Source: Sulfitobacter sp. M39 (GTDB lineage: Bacteria > Pseudomonadota > Alphaproteobacteria > Rhodobacterales > Rhodobacteraceae). Taken from it: a stretch of 64,000 nucleotides of DNA. A model generated the notes under the pieces. That model searched no databases. It was given only the letters and a program-made list of their open reading frames with translations, and was not told the origin of the DNA. Where the stretch lies: contig NZ_WMDZ01000001.1 of assembly GCF_021735935.1 (NCBI RefSeq), positions 1,488,001 to 1,552,000 on the forward strand, given 5' to 3'. The position numbers were made by a program, and so were the translations under genes. Positions 27,414-35,190 of the stretch are shown one piece after another. Numbering within the stretch: the first letter of the stretch is position 1; every line of letters starts with the position of its first letter.

Positions 27414-28373
27414 CTATCGCTCGGGCTGATCGCAGATCGCGTCTTCACCGGGTTGGCCGCATTGGGTCAGGACAAACGCGCCATACTCGATCGGTGTGCC
27501 CGATCCGCCCAGCGCAATGTGGTTCTCGGCGTGGATCACACCAGCAACTTCCGTGGCACCCGTGCCCCCGAAAATACCGCCGTATTCGCCGACCGCGTTG
27601 TTAGACTGTGACGCGGTTCCGAAGAACGAACCGTCGTCCGCGATGCCGGTGCTGTCCAGCGCGATGTTCTGCGCCTCGAAAGGGGTGGCGGAGTTGGGAT
27701 CGTAGGTGCCGCCTGTATCAAAGTCGGTCACCTTGCGATCATAGATGATCCCTGCAACCGCCGCGTCGGTAAAGTCGCCGGTCAGAACCACTTTGCCCGT
27801 CACTTCGGCGGCCTGACGCGACAGGGGGTCGGGGTCAGTCCCGTCTGCAACCGGTGCCAGGTCTTCCCCGGACCCGGCTCCGTTCAGCAGCCCGATGTAA
27901 TTCCCCGCATAGGTCACCAGCCCACCTTGTTCCTCCGACCCGACGGCCACAGGCGCTGAATACGAGGTGTTGGAATATGCGGCGCCCGAAAAGACCTGCT
28001 CGAATTGCCCGCCCGTCATCACCACTGCTGCGCGGGTGCCATCGATATCCTTCACATATGCGGTGACGTGGCGGTCCAGCGACCCGTCCTGCGCGGTGTA
28101 GGCTTCATATCCGTTGCGGTCCAAGCCGGGGCGGCGGCGATAGTCGGCGGTGAACTCGCTATCATCTGCGGTGATACCCGTGATCGACAGCGTCTGGGAC
28201 GCCGGATCGTAGCTAAAGCTCTTGAGGTCGTTTGCCAGTTCTTCGGGAATGGCACTGGCACCCGTGCTCCCGTCAGTGCCCGTATCTGTCTCCGTCTCGC
28301 CATTAAACGGCGTGCCACTACCACATGCTGCCAAAAAAGCGCACAGCGCCAGCGCTGATGTCCCGAATTTCAT
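27414..28373 (-). CDS. TbpB-like lipoprotein, probable Slam client
   Basis: 319 residues. The lipoprotein signal MKFGTSALALCAFLAAC ends in a lipobox and is followed by a polar GTD-rich tether (residues 18-40), as in surface lipoproteins. The C-terminal half has alternating beta strands with IYDRKVTDFDTGGTYD, FFGTASQSNN and GGIFGGTGATEVAGVIHAEN. The GxFxGxxAxExAG pattern is typical of TbpB/HpuA-type barrel domains. Two Cys near the end (FVLTQCGQPGEDAICD) may form a disulfide. Start ATG 28373 is chosen because it begins the signal peptide and has GAGG nine bases ahead. The ligand is unknown: metal complex, haem or protein. Confidence 0.8.
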   Translation of the reverse strand: MKFGTSALALCAFLAACGSGTPFNGETETDTGTDGSTGASAIPEELANDLKSFSYDPASQTLSITGITADDSEFTADYRRRPGLDRNGYEAYTAQDGSLDRHVTAYVKDIDGTRAAVVMTGGQFEQVFSGAAYSNTSYSAPVAVGSEEQGGLVTYAGNYIGLLNGAGSGEDLAPVADGTDPDPLSRQAAEVTGKVVLTGDFTDAAVAGIIYDRKVTDFDTGGTYDPNSATPFEAQNIALDSTGIADDGSFFGTASQSNNAVGEYGGIFGGTGATEVAGVIHAENHIALGGSGTPIEYGAFVLTQCGQPGEDAICDQPER

Positions 28374-28574
28374 AACTGTCTGCCTCGAAAATTTCTTGTT
28401 GATTGCCGCGACAGTCGCCAATCGCGCGCCCTGCTGTCAACGCTCCAACGCGTGTCACACGCATTTGCCGCCAAAGTGCTACCCAAAAACAATACCGCAT
28501 ATGGCGGTTCCGGTGGCCTGCTGCCGCAGATATAGTAGACCCCGAATCCACGCCCATATGACAGGACGCCCCCC

Positions 28575-29495
28575 ATGCCGATCAGCCCCGACCAACAAGC
28601 CGAAATCGACGCTCTGCGGGCAGAGCCGAAACAGACCCTGCGCGCCGTCTCCGAAGGGATGGAGGCGCATCTCTACAAGGCCATTCCCGTGCTCGACCAC
28701 GGCTTTGTGCGCGTCATCGACTATATGGGCGACGATGCGGCGATCTGTCAGGCGGCCCGCGTCAGCTATGGGCGCGGCACGAAATCGGTGCAGAACGACG
28801 AAGGGCTGATCCGCTACCTGATGCGCCACTGGCACTCCACCCCCTTCGAGATGTGCGAGATCAAGCTCCACGTCAAACTGCCCGTCTTCGTCGCGCGCCA
28901 GTGGATCCGCCACCGCACCGCCAACGTCAACGAATACTCCGCCCGCTATTCGATCCTGGACCGCGAATTCTACATCCCCGAGCCGTCCCATGTGAACGCC
29001 CAAAGCGTGGTGAACAATCAGGGCCGCGGCGGCGTTCTTGAAGGGGCAGAGGCCGCCCGTGTGCTCGAAATCCTCAAGTCCGACAGCAACCGCGCCTATG
29101 ACAATTACGAGGCGATGATCGCCGAAACCGGCCCCGACGGCGAACCCCAGGACGGTCTGGCACGAGAGCTGGCGCGGATGAACCTGCCGTCGAACATCTA
29201 CACGCAATGGTATTGGAAAGTGGACCTGCACAACCTGTTCCACTTCCTGCGTCTGCGCGCCGATGCCCACGCCCAATACGAGATCCGCGTCTATGCCGAT
29301 GCCATCTGCAACGTCGTCGCCGACTGGGTCCCCGCCGCCTACCGCGCCTTCGAGGATTACCGTCTAGGTGGCGCAACCATGTCCAATACAGCTCTTGAGT
29401 GTATCCGCCGGATGGTGAAGGGTGAGGAGGTCACGCAGGAGACCTCTGGCATGAGCAAGGGGGAATGGCGGGAGTTTGTTGGAGTGATTGGGTGA
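28575..29495 (+). CDS. thyX: FAD-dependent thymidylate synthase
   Basis: 306 residues. The ThyX motif [15 protein letters not shown] lies at about 112-126, and the fold is supported by [12 protein letters not shown] before it and [28 protein letters not shown] after it. The enzyme methylates dUMP to dTMP using methylenetetrahydrofolate with NADPH/FAD, in the cytosol. AGGACG precedes ATG 28575. It stands alone and divergent from the lipoprotein gene; the AT-rich toxin cassette begins about 100 bp downstream. Confidence 0.96.
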   Translation: MPISPDQQAEIDALRAEPKQTLRAVSEGMEAHLYKAIPVLDHGFVRVIDYMGDDAAICQAARVSYGRGTKSVQNDEGLIRYLMRHWHSTPFEMCEIKLHVKLPVFVARQWIRHRTANVNEYSARYSILDREFYIPEPSHVNAQSVVNNQGRGGVLEGAEAARVLEILKSDSNRAYDNYEAMIAETGPDGEPQDGLARELARMNLPSNIYTQWYWKVDLHNLFHFLRLRADAHAQYEIRVYADAICNVVADWVPAAYRAFEDYRLGGATMSNTALECIRRMVKGEEVTQETSGMSKGEWREFVGVIG

Positions 29496-29602
29496 GTAGG
29501 TGGATAAAATTTTGAAATTTTGCCCTTTAGTCAACAAATTGTTTACTTGCTATTGCCAAGCTTTTTGTTCAGTGACTATTTTTAGTTGCACGGGAGTCGT
29601 TG

Positions 29603-29848
29603 ATGTCCCGAAGTGAAAAGTTAAAGAAGCGTTTCCTTGATCAGCCTAATGATTTCACTTGGGAAGAGTTGACGCGGTTACTGAGCCATTTTGGCTACAG
29701 GCAAATTGAGGGAAGTGGCTCAAGAGCATGTTTCCAAGGCAAGAACTTACCGCAGATACGCCTGCACAAGCCACACAGTCCCAAAGTGGTTAGGGGTTAC
29801 GCGATGAAACAAGTTAAGGAACTATTGGAGGCCGAGGGTCTGCTGTGA
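29603..29848 (+). CDS. hicA: HicA-type toxin (mRNA interferase fold)
   Basis: 81 residues. FTWEELTRLLSHFGYRQIEGSGSRACF followed by LPQIRLHKPHSPKVVRGYAMKQVKELLEAEGLL matches the dsRBD-like HicA subfamily in which the usual GSH reads GSR. In the GSR branch the classic catalytic His is absent, and its activity mechanism is less certain. HicA toxins cut mRNA in the cytosol until bound by HicB. GGGAG lies six bases before ATG 29603. The stop overlaps the GTG start of hicB. The cassette is visibly AT-rich against its surroundings, a sign of transfer. Confidence 0.85.
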   Translation: MSRSEKLKKRFLDQPNDFTWEELTRLLSHFGYRQIEGSGSRACFQGKNLPQIRLHKPHSPKVVRGYAMKQVKELLEAEGLL

Positions 29849-30420
29849 AAACTATGAACTATAAAGGGTATCTTGGTTCCATTGAAGTGGATACCAAAGA
29901 AAATATACTTTACGGTAAGCTTCTCCACATTCGGGATCTAGTAAATTATGAATCCGAGAGCGCAGCTGGTTTGGAAGTGGAGTTTCAGACCGCTGTTGAT
30001 GAATATCTAGAAGATAGTAAAAATAATGGTATTGAAGCGGATAAGCCTTTCAAGGGCTCATTCAACGTACGAGTTAGTCCGGAGTTGCATCGTGAATTGG
30101 CTGCTTCAGCCAAAAAGGCCGATACAACACTTAATGATTATATTGTTAATGTTTTGAGCTGTCATAGGGAAAGAACAATCGCTGATAAAGTCGCGTCAAT
30201 AGGTGAAGATCAATGGCTTCAATTTACAAGTTTTAATAATGCTAAAATTGTTGACCTGAAGGTTTTTGAAAAAGTTTTTCGTGGGATTTCTTCTTGCCAA
30301 TATTCGTCGGCGAGCGTCCGCAACGTAGTGAACGCTTCTGAAACATCGAAACCCGGTCAAGTTCGTAGCAAGAGCTTTGTTGCTCGTTCACCTTCCAAAG
30401 CAATGGGACGCCTGCAATGA
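29845..30420 (+). CDS. hicB: HicB-type antitoxin with long C-terminal extension
   Basis: 191 residues. The N-terminal half is HicB-like (MNYKGYLGSIEVDTKENILYG and LHIRDLVNYESESAAGLEVEF), and an Arc/ribbon-helix-helix segment lies at about 70-108 (GSFNVRVSPELHRELAASAKK then LNDYIVNVLS). A typical HicB would end there; here about 80 further residues continue (DQWLQFTSFNNAKIVDLKVFEKVF, then a Ser-rich basic tail). HicB neutralises HicA and represses its own operon. Start GTG 29845 with GAGGG upstream overlaps the hicA stop. The extension may contact the third gene product. Confidence 0.82.
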   Translation: MKTMNYKGYLGSIEVDTKENILYGKLLHIRDLVNYESESAAGLEVEFQTAVDEYLEDSKNNGIEADKPFKGSFNVRVSPELHRELAASAKKADTTLNDYIVNVLSCHRERTIADKVASIGEDQWLQFTSFNNAKIVDLKVFEKVFRGISSCQYSSASVRNVVNASETSKPGQVRSKSFVARSPSKAMGRLQ

Positions 30421-30839
30421 AGGGAGTGGAAGTAACATCTGTAGTGCTTTGTGATGAGGTGCGAAGAGAAGCAGCAGGTTCCGCAGTAATAATCGGCGCG
30501 AAACCTTCTGGCCCCCCGGTTGCAGATGATGAAATTACGCATTTGTTGCGTCTCGCACTTTACATTGAGTTGGAGGTTCCATTTCCAGCACCGAAAAAGG
30601 TTGCATTCCGTTTGCGTGATACGAAGATGGACTACAACGTTTTGGAACACAGTTTCGAACTGCCAGAAATGGACGATAGCGAAGAAACAGAAGGTGACTT
30701 CGACCTTCGGGGTGTGGTGGTTTGCGTTCTAAACGAAGACAATGTTGAAATAAGAGGTTCCGGTGTATTAGAGGTTCAGATCAAGTATGATGGTTTGAAG
30801 TGGTCAAAAGTCCGAGAGTTTGTTTTTCCGACTGTTTAG
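30417..30839 (+). CDS. Third gene of the hic cassette, DUF6941-like
   Basis: 140 residues, overlapping hicB by ATGA. It opens VEVTSVVLCDEVRREAAGSAVIIGAKPSG, then LRLALYIELEVPFPAPKKVAFRLRD, and ends GVLEVQIKYDGLKWSKVREF. The opening CDxVRxE...IIGA with beta-strand pairs resembles DUF6941, a small beta-sandwich family of unknown function; I hold this at moderate confidence. Codon use and AT content match hicA and hicB, so it belongs to the same transferred unit. It could be a modulator of the toxin-antitoxin pair or an effector; nothing in the sequence decides. Confidence 0.65.
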   Translation: MKGVEVTSVVLCDEVRREAAGSAVIIGAKPSGPPVADDEITHLLRLALYIELEVPFPAPKKVAFRLRDTKMDYNVLEHSFELPEMDDSEETEGDFDLRGVVVCVLNEDNVEIRGSGVLEVQIKYDGLKWSKVREFVFPTV

Positions 30840-31399
30840 CTACCTCAATTCTAGATTCAACTGAACCGCTGGATTCTTCGCCATGCGGCTTTTTCATGAA
30901 ATAGGACCTTTCTCGACCTTATCGCATCCATGCTTAATCTCGGATTGGGCATTGCCCGCCCCCCACACGGGGGGGGGGCAGCGGATGAAAGCAATCCGCG
31001 TCACCGACAGAGTTAAGCCTTGCCTTCGAGGAGCTAGCGCTTCGCTTCCCACCCCTCGGTTCGGGCGCGGCGGTCCCGATTTAGGTCACCACATACATCC
31101 CCAGCAAAATACCCGCGCATTCCGCGTTCGGCACTTTGACCTGTCCACCGGACTGTTCGATCCAACCAAGCGAACCATGCCTCACGCCAACGAACGCACC
31201 ACACCGCACGCCACTCTAATCAAAAATAAACAAACAATAACAACATGTTAAGTTACCCATGGGTAACCCGAGTGCCGCTCCGCAGCCCGCGCCTCTGCCG
31301 TTACGCCGTACCAGCAACACTCCCCTAGGGGGCAAAAAGGCTAGACTTGGCCGCTGACACTGGGCAAATTAAGGGAAATTGAAAATAACGAGGGATATT
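30840..31399. other. Intergenic region after the hic cassette
   Basis: 560 bp with no convincing gene. A short GC stem followed by TTTTTC near 30880-30894 may end the hic transcript. A run of ten G lies near 30970. A perfect 16-bp palindrome is at 31252-31267, and a CCCCTAGGGG palindrome lies near 31322. The forward open frame at 30883-31251 has no ribosome site or recognisable sequence. Confidence 0.5.
31252..31267. promoter_or_regulatory. Perfect 16-bp palindrome, possible operator
   Basis: GTTACCCATGGGTAAC reads identically on both strands, about 130 bp upstream of the small secreted-protein gene. It could be a dimer-binding operator; one such palindrome is also expected by chance in a window this size. 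Confidence 0.3.
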
Positions 31400-31693
31400 A
31401 TGCGTCTAACAACAGGAATGATGGCCGGATTGGGTCTGATGGGTGCGGTTCTGCTGCCCGCGCAGGTCTCGGCAGAGCCCACGATCTATGCCTACCCGTC
31501 CTCGGCCAACTATTGCCCTGCAGGGCTCCAGCCGATCACCATTTCCGGAGTGATCTGCTGCGGCACGCCGAACACCAGCACCAGCTACCAGCAGATGATG
31601 GCGCACCCCGCGCCGAAAAAGCACAAGGTGCGGCACTATACGCCGCGTCCCGTCACCTATTCCTGCGTGCCGGGGGAAAAGGGCTGCCGCTAA
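31400..31693 (+). CDS. Small secreted Cys-containing protein of unknown function
   Basis: 97 residues with a signal peptide (MRLTTGMMAGLGLMGAVLLPAQVSA, cleavage near residue 25). The mature part has a CPAGLQPITISGVICCG loop with three Cys, a polar TSTSYQQMM linker, a basic KKHKVRHYTPRP stretch and CVPGEKGC at the end, so disulfides are likely. Similar short proteins occur in Rhodobacteraceae without assigned role. GAGGGATATT precedes ATG 31400. A shared terminator lies 45 bp downstream. Confidence 0.75.
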   Translation: MRLTTGMMAGLGLMGAVLLPAQVSAEPTIYAYPSSANYCPAGLQPITISGVICCGTPNTSTSYQQMMAHPAPKKHKVRHYTPRPVTYSCVPGEKGCR

Positions 31694-31735
31694 GCCGCAG
31701 CCCCGCGTGTCCATGCCCGCATGACGACCAGAAAA

Positions 31736-31765
31736 CCCGGTGTCCCTTGGGCATCGGGCTTTTTT
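31736..31765. terminator. Bidirectional rho-independent terminator
   Basis: A 10-bp stem (31736-31745 with 31749-31758) with loop CTT is followed by TTTTTT on the forward strand and preceded by AAAA, giving TTTT on the reverse strand. It serves both the secreted-protein gene and the convergent cold shock gene. Confidence 0.8.
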
Positions 31766-31970
31766 ACAGCAGTTCCAGATCCGTCGCCATCTGACGGCCA
31801 TCGCGGCCCTCGGACATCTCGAAGGACACTTTCTGCTCGTCCGCCAGTCCGGTCAGCCCCGACCGTTCCACCGCAGAGATATGGACAAACACATCCGATC
31901 CGCCGCCTTCCGGCGCGATGAACCCGTATCCTTTGGTGGTGTTAAACCATTTGACTGTACCCGTTGGCAT
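31764..31970 (-). CDS. Cold shock domain protein (CspA family)
   Basis: 68 residues, one OB-fold cold shock domain. RNP1 is KGYGFIAPE and RNP2 is DVFVHISAV; the start is the standard MPTGTVKWFNTTKGYGFI. It binds single-stranded RNA/DNA and melts secondary structure in the cytosol. It has no paired second CSD. The 155-bp gap upstream, shared with the ArsC-like gene, should hold its leader; I see no clear cold-box. The ArsC-like gene is divergent. Confidence 0.95.
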   Translation of the reverse strand: MPTGTVKWFNTTKGYGFIAPEGGGSDVFVHISAVERSGLTGLADEQKVSFEMSEGRDGRQMATDLELL

Positions 31971-32125
31971 TTCTCAACGCTCCTCATTAATCGCTGTCAC
32001 GGCGTCGAAAAATTGCTTTCGCCGCCTTACGCGATAAAAGGTTGTTCACCTGCGCTGGAAATCAAGAAATTTTCCGCTGCCCGATTATCTTAGGACATAT
32101 GAAACCCCAAAAAAGTGAGGTGAGA

Positions 32126-32446
32126 ATGCTGATCTACGGTCTGAAAAACTGCGATACCTGCCGCAAGGCGATCAAGGCGCTGCCAGACGCGCAGCTGGTC
32201 GATGTGCGCAAGGACGGTGTCCCCGCCGACGTGCTGGCCCGCGCCCACGCGCAATTCGGCGCGGCGCTGGTCAACACCCGTTCAACCACATGGCGCGGTC
32301 TGGACGACGCGGAACGCGGCACCGATCCGCTCGAATTACTGGCGGCTCATCCTGCCTTGATGAAACGCCCCCTGATCGCGGTGGGGGAGGATCTGTTCCT
32401 CGGCTGGAACGACGCGACAGAGGCAAAGGTCAAAGCCGCGCAGTAA
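32126..32446 (+). CDS. ArsC/Spx-like thioredoxin-fold protein
   Basis: 106 residues. LIYGLKNCDTCRKAIKALPDAQLVDVRKDGVP at the N-terminus has the CxxC (CDTC) and the family's beta-alpha-beta start; RSTTWRGLDDAE and MKRPLIAVGEDLFLGWN follow the ArsC/YffB pattern. The arsenate-reductase catalytic Arg triplet is not obvious, so a YffB/Spx-like role is as likely as arsenate reduction. AGTGAGGTGAGA precedes ATG 32126. It converges on the bufferin operon with 3 bp between stops. Confidence 0.85.
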   Translation: MLIYGLKNCDTCRKAIKALPDAQLVDVRKDGVPADVLARAHAQFGAALVNTRSTTWRGLDDAERGTDPLELLAAHPALMKRPLIAVGEDLFLGWNDATEAKVKAAQ

Positions 32447-32449
32447 CCC

Positions 32450-32980
32450 TCAGCGGCGGCGCGCCAGCAAGACGCGATCCAGCGCAACCGGCCCGCCGCC
32501 CTTGACCACCAGCACCACCAGCAGCAGCACCCAAAGCCCGCGTTGGTCCAGAATGGTCCCGTCCGGCAAACGGTCAAACCACTGACCAAGTGCGCTCCAT
32601 TGCCCGTGGCCGTATAGATCGGTGAGCGATTGCAGCACCACAAAGCCGATCATCCCCAAGGCCGCAAACCGTGTGAACAGCCCCAGAACGATCAACGCGG
32701 GCAGCACGAACTCCGCCAGCGTCCCCGCATAGGCCACCAGCCCGTGCCACGCCGACAGCGCCGTCGCGTCATAGCCCGCCGCCTCGAACGCGCGGGGAAA
32801 GATCTGGACATAGGCACCGGTGCTAAGCGTGAACAGACCGTCAAGCTTGGTCACGCCAGAGGTAAAGAAATACTGCGTCAGCACCGCGGCGAACAGGAAC
32901 CGCGCCAATGTGGGAAGCAGCCAGTCTTGCGCGGTGATCCAGTCGGTCGCGCGATCATAAAGGGTGAGAGTCTTCAGCAT
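32450..32980 (-). CDS. DoxX-family membrane protein of the bufferin operon
   Basis: 176 residues with about four membrane helices (LARFLFAAVLTQYFFTSG, WHGLVAYAGTLAEFVLPALIVLGLF, AALGMIGFVVLQSL, GLWVLLLVVLVV). This is the DoxX fold. DoxX-like proteins commonly form the last gene of MNIO/bufferin operons, where they may help maturation, redox supply or membrane handling of the product. ATG 32980 follows the TAA of the DUF2063 gene by one base, so it is translationally coupled. Confidence 0.85.
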   Translation of the reverse strand: MLKTLTLYDRATDWITAQDWLLPTLARFLFAAVLTQYFFTSGVTKLDGLFTLSTGAYVQIFPRAFEAAGYDATALSAWHGLVAYAGTLAEFVLPALIVLGLFTRFAALGMIGFVVLQSLTDLYGHGQWSALGQWFDRLPDGTILDQRGLWVLLLVVLVVKGGGPVALDRVLLARRR

Positions 32981-32981
32981 C

Positions 32982-33731
32982 TTATCCGCCGTTCTTTGCG
33001 CAAAACGCGCCGGTTGCAAAGCACAGGCCCAAAGCCGCGCCAAGGTCGAAATCGGGGTGCGCGGCCAGCGCGGTGTCATGGGCCTGATCAAGCGTGGCAC
33101 CCCCAGCCAAGGCGGCGAACCATGCGCCGCCGCCGGGGGGCAACAGATGCGGGGCGGGGTCAAAGTCCGGACGGGTGATCAACACGTCCTGCGCTTGCAT
33201 CTGCGGCTTGGGGGCATCCGCCTGCATGTTGAACCGCCAGATGTCATACAGCGGCCAGTCGGAGCGGAGCAGCACCGTCGCGCGGGCGGGGGGCAGCTGC
33301 GCCTGCATCATCGCGTCGGGCGCAATCTGCTGGAATGCGGCAAGGTCGAAGGGCGCGCTGTCGGCGGCGTGATAGGACCGACGGAGTGCGAGGTCGAGAC
33401 GGGCGCAATCGGGCAGGTAACCCATCTTTGACAAAGGCGGTTGCGCGGCAAGAAACTGCGGAAAATCAGCGCCATAGTGCATCATTAACGGAGAGCTCGG
33501 CGGATGCGCACGCACAAAGGCGGGGGCGATCTGGTCGAAGTTCTGCGTGCCCAGAATCTTGACCACCAAGGGAAAGGCGCTGTGCAGCGCGCCAATTAGC
33601 GAATGGGTGACGTTGTTGCGGTAAACGTCATAGCGCGTGTCAGCGGGCGCGCCAGCGGCACCGCGCAGCCCTTCGGGGCGGTCCTGTGTCGGGTCCAGCA
33701 GGGGCGTCCGAAAACGGTGCAGCGTGGTCAT
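32982..33731 (-). CDS. DUF2063 protein, MNIO partner (BufC/HvfC-like)
   Basis: 249 residues. The N-terminal DUF2063 domain is recognisable from YDVYRNNVTHSLIGALHSAFPLVVKILG, FVRAHPPSSPLMMHYGADFPQFLA and LPDCARLDLALRRSYHAAD. The C-terminal part is beta-rich. In bufferin/Hvf systems this protein forms a complex with the DUF692 oxidase and presents the precursor peptide. ATG 33731 overlaps the bufB stop by 4 bp. Confidence 0.88.
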   Translation of the reverse strand: MTTLHRFRTPLLDPTQDRPEGLRGAAGAPADTRYDVYRNNVTHSLIGALHSAFPLVVKILGTQNFDQIAPAFVRAHPPSSPLMMHYGADFPQFLAAQPPLSKMGYLPDCARLDLALRRSYHAADSAPFDLAAFQQIAPDAMMQAQLPPARATVLLRSDWPLYDIWRFNMQADAPKPQMQAQDVLITRPDFDPAPHLLPPGGGAWFAALAGGATLDQAHDTALAAHPDFDLGAALGLCFATGAFCAKNGG

Positions 33732-34576
33732 CGGGCCAGCACATCCGCCGCGCGCTCTGCCTCTGTGCGCAGGGTCGGCCAGTCGGGCACGTCATTGTCC
33801 CATTCCACCAGCACGGGTTTGGGGCCGGTGCGGTCCAGCGTATAGGCCAGCAAATCCCAGACGGGGTCGACCACGGGGCGGCTGTGGCTGTCGATCAGGA
33901 GCGGCTGGTTGAAACCGACGCTGTCTTCCTCGTGACCGCCGACGTGAAGCTCGCCCACGGCGTCTACCGGATAGGCGTCGATATAGTCGCGCGGGGAGAG
34001 GGCGAGATTTTTCGCTGAAATGAAGACATTGTTGACATCCAACAATAAACCACAGGAAGTCCGGTGGGTTAGTTCCGCTAAAAAGTCAGTTTCAGACAAG
34101 GTGGATTCATCAAAGGCGAGGTAGCTGGAGGGGTTTTCCAGCAGCATCTGACGCCCGATCGTGTCTTGCACCTGACTGATGTGATCGGCCACGCGGGACA
34201 AAGTGGCCTCTGTATAGGGCAGGGGCAGCAGGTCGTTCAGAAACTCGCTGTCATGGGTGGACCATGCAAGATGTTCAGAGAAACTGGCAGGGTTTGCCCA
34301 GTCACACAGCTTTTTCAAACGGGCGAGGTGGTCGCGGTCCAATGGCATTTCGCCACCGATGCTCAGCCCGACGCCATGAACGGAGAGGGCGAATTTTTCG
34401 GACAGGGCGCGCAGCTGCGCCAGTGGGCGGCCGCCATCGCCCATGTAATTCTCTGCATGGATTTCGATCCATTCAACTGGACCAGGATCGTCCTGCAGGT
34501 CTTTGAAATGCTGGGGTTTATAGCCGACGCCCGGGCTTGCGGGCAATGTGTCGAAACGGGTGGCACCGTCTGGCAT
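33728..34576 (-). CDS. DUF692 multinuclear non-haem iron oxidase (MNIO, BufB/HvfB-like)
   Basis: 282 residues, a TIM-barrel of the DUF692 family. Visible metal-site segments are EIHAENYMGDGG, SVHGVGLSIGGE, FSEHLAWS, LLENPSSYL, LLLDVNNVFISA, ELHVGGHEED and VLVEWDNDVP, which hold the His, Glu and Asp iron ligands. MNIOs modify Cys residues of RiPP precursors, for example to thio-oxazoles or oxazolone/thioamide pairs. Here the substrate should be the 100-residue Cys peptide encoded upstream. Cytosolic. Confidence 0.92.
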   Translation of the reverse strand: MPDGATRFDTLPASPGVGYKPQHFKDLQDDPGPVEWIEIHAENYMGDGGRPLAQLRALSEKFALSVHGVGLSIGGEMPLDRDHLARLKKLCDWANPASFSEHLAWSTHDSEFLNDLLPLPYTEATLSRVADHISQVQDTIGRQMLLENPSSYLAFDESTLSETDFLAELTHRTSCGLLLDVNNVFISAKNLALSPRDYIDAYPVDAVGELHVGGHEEDSVGFNQPLLIDSHSRPVVDPVWDLLAYTLDRTGPKPVLVEWDNDVPDWPTLRTEAERAADVLAR

Positions 34577-34610
34577 AAAAGGCTCCCTATCCGAGGGGTC
34601 GTGTAAAGGG

Positions 34611-34644
34611 GCCTGCGCGGCGGCATGGGGCGTGCCGCGCAGGC
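34611..34644 (-). promoter_or_regulatory. Intercistronic hairpin after the bufferin precursor gene
   Basis: A perfect 11-bp stem, GCCTGCGCGGC at 34611-34621 with its complement at 34634-34644 and a 12-base loop, lies between precursor and oxidase genes. Only three T follow on the reverse strand, so it is an attenuator or mRNA-stabilising stem rather than a full terminator. Confidence 0.7.
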
Positions 34645-34667
34645 GAAGGGTTTAAGCCGCTAAGGGC

Positions 34668-34970
34668 TTAGGCTGGCAGGTCACGGTCCAGCGCTTCGAG
34701 GGAGCCCATACGCTCTGACCCGTCTGCCATTGCGGGCAGTTCCATGTCGGCGCAGGTGCCTGCGTCAACCAGTTTCCAGGCGTTGCCCTGGTAGTCGGTG
34801 ACGGATGTGCCAGCGCATGTGGTGCCCGGGCCTGCGGCGCAGTCATTCTGACCGGCAAGCGCCACGCCGTAGCATTTTTCTTTCGACGCGGCGTTTGCTG
34901 CGTTCGAATGTGCGGACAGGGCAGCGGCAACTGCGCCTGCAACGGCGAGTGTTTTCATTGTGTTGGACAT
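34668..34970 (-). CDS. Bufferin-type RiPP precursor (DUF2282, BufA/HvfA-like)
   Basis: 100 residues with a signal peptide ([23 protein letters not shown], cut near residue 28). The core region has four Cys at 33, 44, 52 and 73 in the pattern KEKCYG...QNDC...TTCAGTS...DAGTC, the bufferin spacing I recall from the DUF2282 family. MNIO-modified bufferins bind and sequester copper in the periplasm, and related Hvf peptides respond to metal stress. AGGAGG stands eight bases before ATG 34970. It is first in a four-gene operon and probably the most expressed. Confidence 0.88.
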   Translation of the reverse strand: MSNTMKTLAVAGAVAAALSAHSNAANAASKEKCYGVALAGQNDCAAGPGTTCAGTSVTDYQGNAWKLVDAGTCADMELPAMADGSERMGSLEALDRDLPA

Positions 34971-35190
34971 TGGTGTTTCCTCCTGAGGTTGGTTGCTTGT
35001 CGATAAGGACATTAAGCCGCGTGGGGTGCGACAAAGCTACTCACATCGGAGTGTGTCACGGAGGCGTCAGAAAATCGCCGGTTTTTTTGTAACAATTCGC
35101 GAGATTCCAGCGTTGGGAGGCGCAATTTTGAAACATAGTGACATGTTCGGGGCGCAAGATCGTTGCGCCCCGAGGGGTTTGTTACAGTTT

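Noticed and set aside
30883..31251. 122-codon forward frame after the hic cassette
   Set aside because: No ribosome site, no recognisable sequence, and it runs through a G10 tract and a basic tail; more likely intergenic.
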